Source: Priapulus caudatus
Taxonomy: Eukaryota; Priapulida; Priapulimorpha; Priapulimorphida; Priapulidae
Direction: 5' to 3'
DNA: 61,416 nt
Assembly: GCF_000485595.1 (NCBI RefSeq)
Contig: NW_014577258.1
Location: 46,478-107,893, forward strand
The position numbers and the translations under genes are program-made. Positions 41,338-44,300 of the stretch are shown here, in pieces (the first letter of the stretch is position 1; the number at the start of each line of letters is the position of its first letter). The notes below the pieces were generated by a model. That model saw nothing but the letters and a program-made list of their open reading frames with translations. It was not told the origin of the DNA and made no database searches.

Positions 41338-44300
41338 AGAGCGAGCGAGAGAGAGAGGGGACCGAGGGAGGGAGAGAGAGAGAAAGACGGACAGACAGCA
41401 GAACAGACACACAGGCAGACAGCGGATGCCGGACTCGCGCGATCACACGTACGATGCAGGACAGGTGCACGAGTCCGTGCAGCTGCTTGCTCCTCTCTCC
41501 CTCCACGTAGCACTCGTACAGTCCGCGTCTGCGCCGCTCACGTTGTCAACGCGACGTCCAGCTGGCCATCCACATCCGGCGCCGCGCACGTCGTCGTGCC
41601 GCCATCGCAGCAACGCCTGCAGATACACAAGTCGAAAACCCGTCTATCACCAACGTCACGTTTAACGAGACCCGCGAGAGCGAGAGGGTACTCACAGAGA
41701 GCTCTCATTTTCGGAAGTGTAAGAGTACGCGCTTTAAAATGGACAGGGTCTTCTTCAGGGTGTTGCCTATTCATATCTACCAAGAAATATGTCCTTTGTT
41801 CGCAGGATGGAGGGACGAAATGCCGTTCAACCGACGCTACTCACCTGTTTTAATACATGATACAAAATACGTGATCATATGAGATACGCGGATTCACTCC
41901 ACTCCCCATGCGCCCAGGGAGGCGCGGAGAGGTCGTTTTCATAAAACATTTGGAGAATTAGGCCTTATTAGCGATGACGCCTAAAGCGATATTACGATAT
42001 AGGATTGGCGCTAGGCTAGATACCAGGCTGAGCTGCGAGATATCCCTACGTTAAAAATGTAAGCGCAAATATTATCAGGACTATATATACCTATTGTAAT
42101 ATGTTACGTATTCTTAACGTGAATACATAGTGCATTAATTAATATAAAATATTTGTAGTGTTCTTAACGCTGCAGATAAGAGTGATACTCTTGCCTATCG
42201 CGAATGCACAATATACGTACAAGGTCCGTTTTGTTACTGGCTTCCATATGCAAGACGACGGAGTCATTCAAAGAAGCGGATATCGTGAAGTTTTCGCTAT
42301 GGACTTGCGCTTAAACGTAGAACATTACATGACAATATGAAACAAAAACTACCCAGAAATAATCAGCGAAATACTCATCGATGTCTACATGTAATACAAG
42401 AATCTTATCTATAGTATATACCACGAACATACCTATGCTCTCCCCCTCGCTCTCAATATATATATATAGATGCAGTGGCGGATCCAGGGGCACAGGGGGC
42501 GGGGCGGTCGTCCCCCTAGAATTTTCAGGGCAAGGGTATTTTAGCCTATAACACCCTCCCCTCGGGAGCTTCGTGCCTTGAGCTCGCATGATTCGCCCCC
42601 CTCCCCTAGAATTCACTTCTGGATCCGCTTGATTATGTGTGTATAAATGCTTATAGATATTATGAAAAATGAATCCAAAAAAATTGTTTTTATTCAATCG
42701 CATTAGTTCATGATGCTATTAGATAAAAATTCCCGGGAAAGACAGAGGCCGTTAACAACCGATATGAGTGTGATAAAAGAGTGAAAAAAGTAAGTAGTGA
42801 GAGGTTAGAGACCCAGGCACGCATGCTTAGCCATGCTATATTATACAGGGGTCGAATCCAGGATTTTAAAAGAGCCTGCAACATTTTTTTACTCTTTAAA
42901 TTCATTAATTTCACATATATATATGGGTTTTCGGTCCATAAGTTATTAATGTGAGCTTTTGGCGTAGCTGATTGAAATGCGTGCATTTGGCAATATAATG
43001 TAACTCATCCAGTGCATCTAAACAGGCGACCGTACAGTGGCGCCATGCTGCATGGCGCCGCCACTGTATTGCTAACATCATTTTAAGAAAGGCAGCGGTT
43101 AGTTTTGGACCTAGATTTTCGCGTTTGGATTTGAGCATGGTATGGCCGACTCCTGGGCGCCGACCAATATATATATTCTAGAAAAACGAGGGCTTCATCG
43201 GGCCGAGCGGCAAAACAAACCGTTTTTTTTAATAAGGCAACTTTTGCCAAAAGGGGCACTTTGCGTGAGAAGGGGGGGGGGGTGCGCACCCCTGCACCCC
43301 ACCCTGGATCCGCCCCCTGATTCATATGTAGATATGGTCAGATATGAACGCAATATATGAAGAGCTGATTTCCAAAGGTGTTAAATCTATTTTGGTCAAA
43401 ATGAGTTAGTACCATCAAATTACACTAACCATATCTACATCCATATCTACATCCATATCTACATCATGTGTGATATCCATTTGCATCAAAAGTTGGTATA
43501 TTCCTTCACGAACAGCCTCCAAACATTGAGTTTGGTCCCAAAAGGTGTTAAATCCATTAGAAGATATCATCACATTTTTATTTTGGTAATGTCTCTTTGC
43601 ATGAAACACAGTTTTTTCATTCTAATATTTCAGGTGAATGGCACTTAGCATGAAAACACACCTGAATGAAATATGTACATGATTGATTCTTAATTAATTT
43701 TGTTTTTTAATGAAATTTGGATTTAGCGAATTTCAGAAAAAAGCAGGCCTGCGGCAACTGTACGCGGGCTATAGTACTAGAGCTATACAATGTATAAATG
43801 TTTCTGTTTGCGGTATTACTATGTTACACATATATAGCGGTACTCTTTCGACACTCCCATTACAGTGAATAACCCTTCGACCCAAAAACCCCAGGGATAC
43901 AGTTAGGGTTAGTGTTGCCGTAGGGTCTATGTCTCCCTGACCTCTGTTTGACCTGGCCTGTTTAGCTATTTCTGACTAACCCTAACCATAACCCTAACCC
44001 TATATATATTATTAGTCAGAAATAGCTAAACGAGCCAGGTGAAACAGAGGTCATGGAGACATAGACCTTATCTGCGTTAGTGTTAGTGATAGATTTACGG
44101 AAGTTTGCGGTGTGTTTCCATTTCGAATAAATGCAACACGATAATTGTGCGTGCGGGTGACGGAATGTTACTGTTGCAGTAAGATATTCAGCAGCCTATT
44201 TATAAGTTTGTGGCCCACATACAATAATTATTGTTGCCCACGTTTGCGAGTATCATCAAGATTTCTACAACCGAGGAAACTCAACTTTCCGATGTTGTAC

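Larger units (their letters stand above)
36817..43058. repeat. Repeat block U1, copy C (most complete)
   Basis: Full-length copy of block U1, with all five exons. Its mucin/EGF4 exon is open throughout. It begins at the 33-bp minisatellite junction and continues without a break into block U2. Confidence 0.9.
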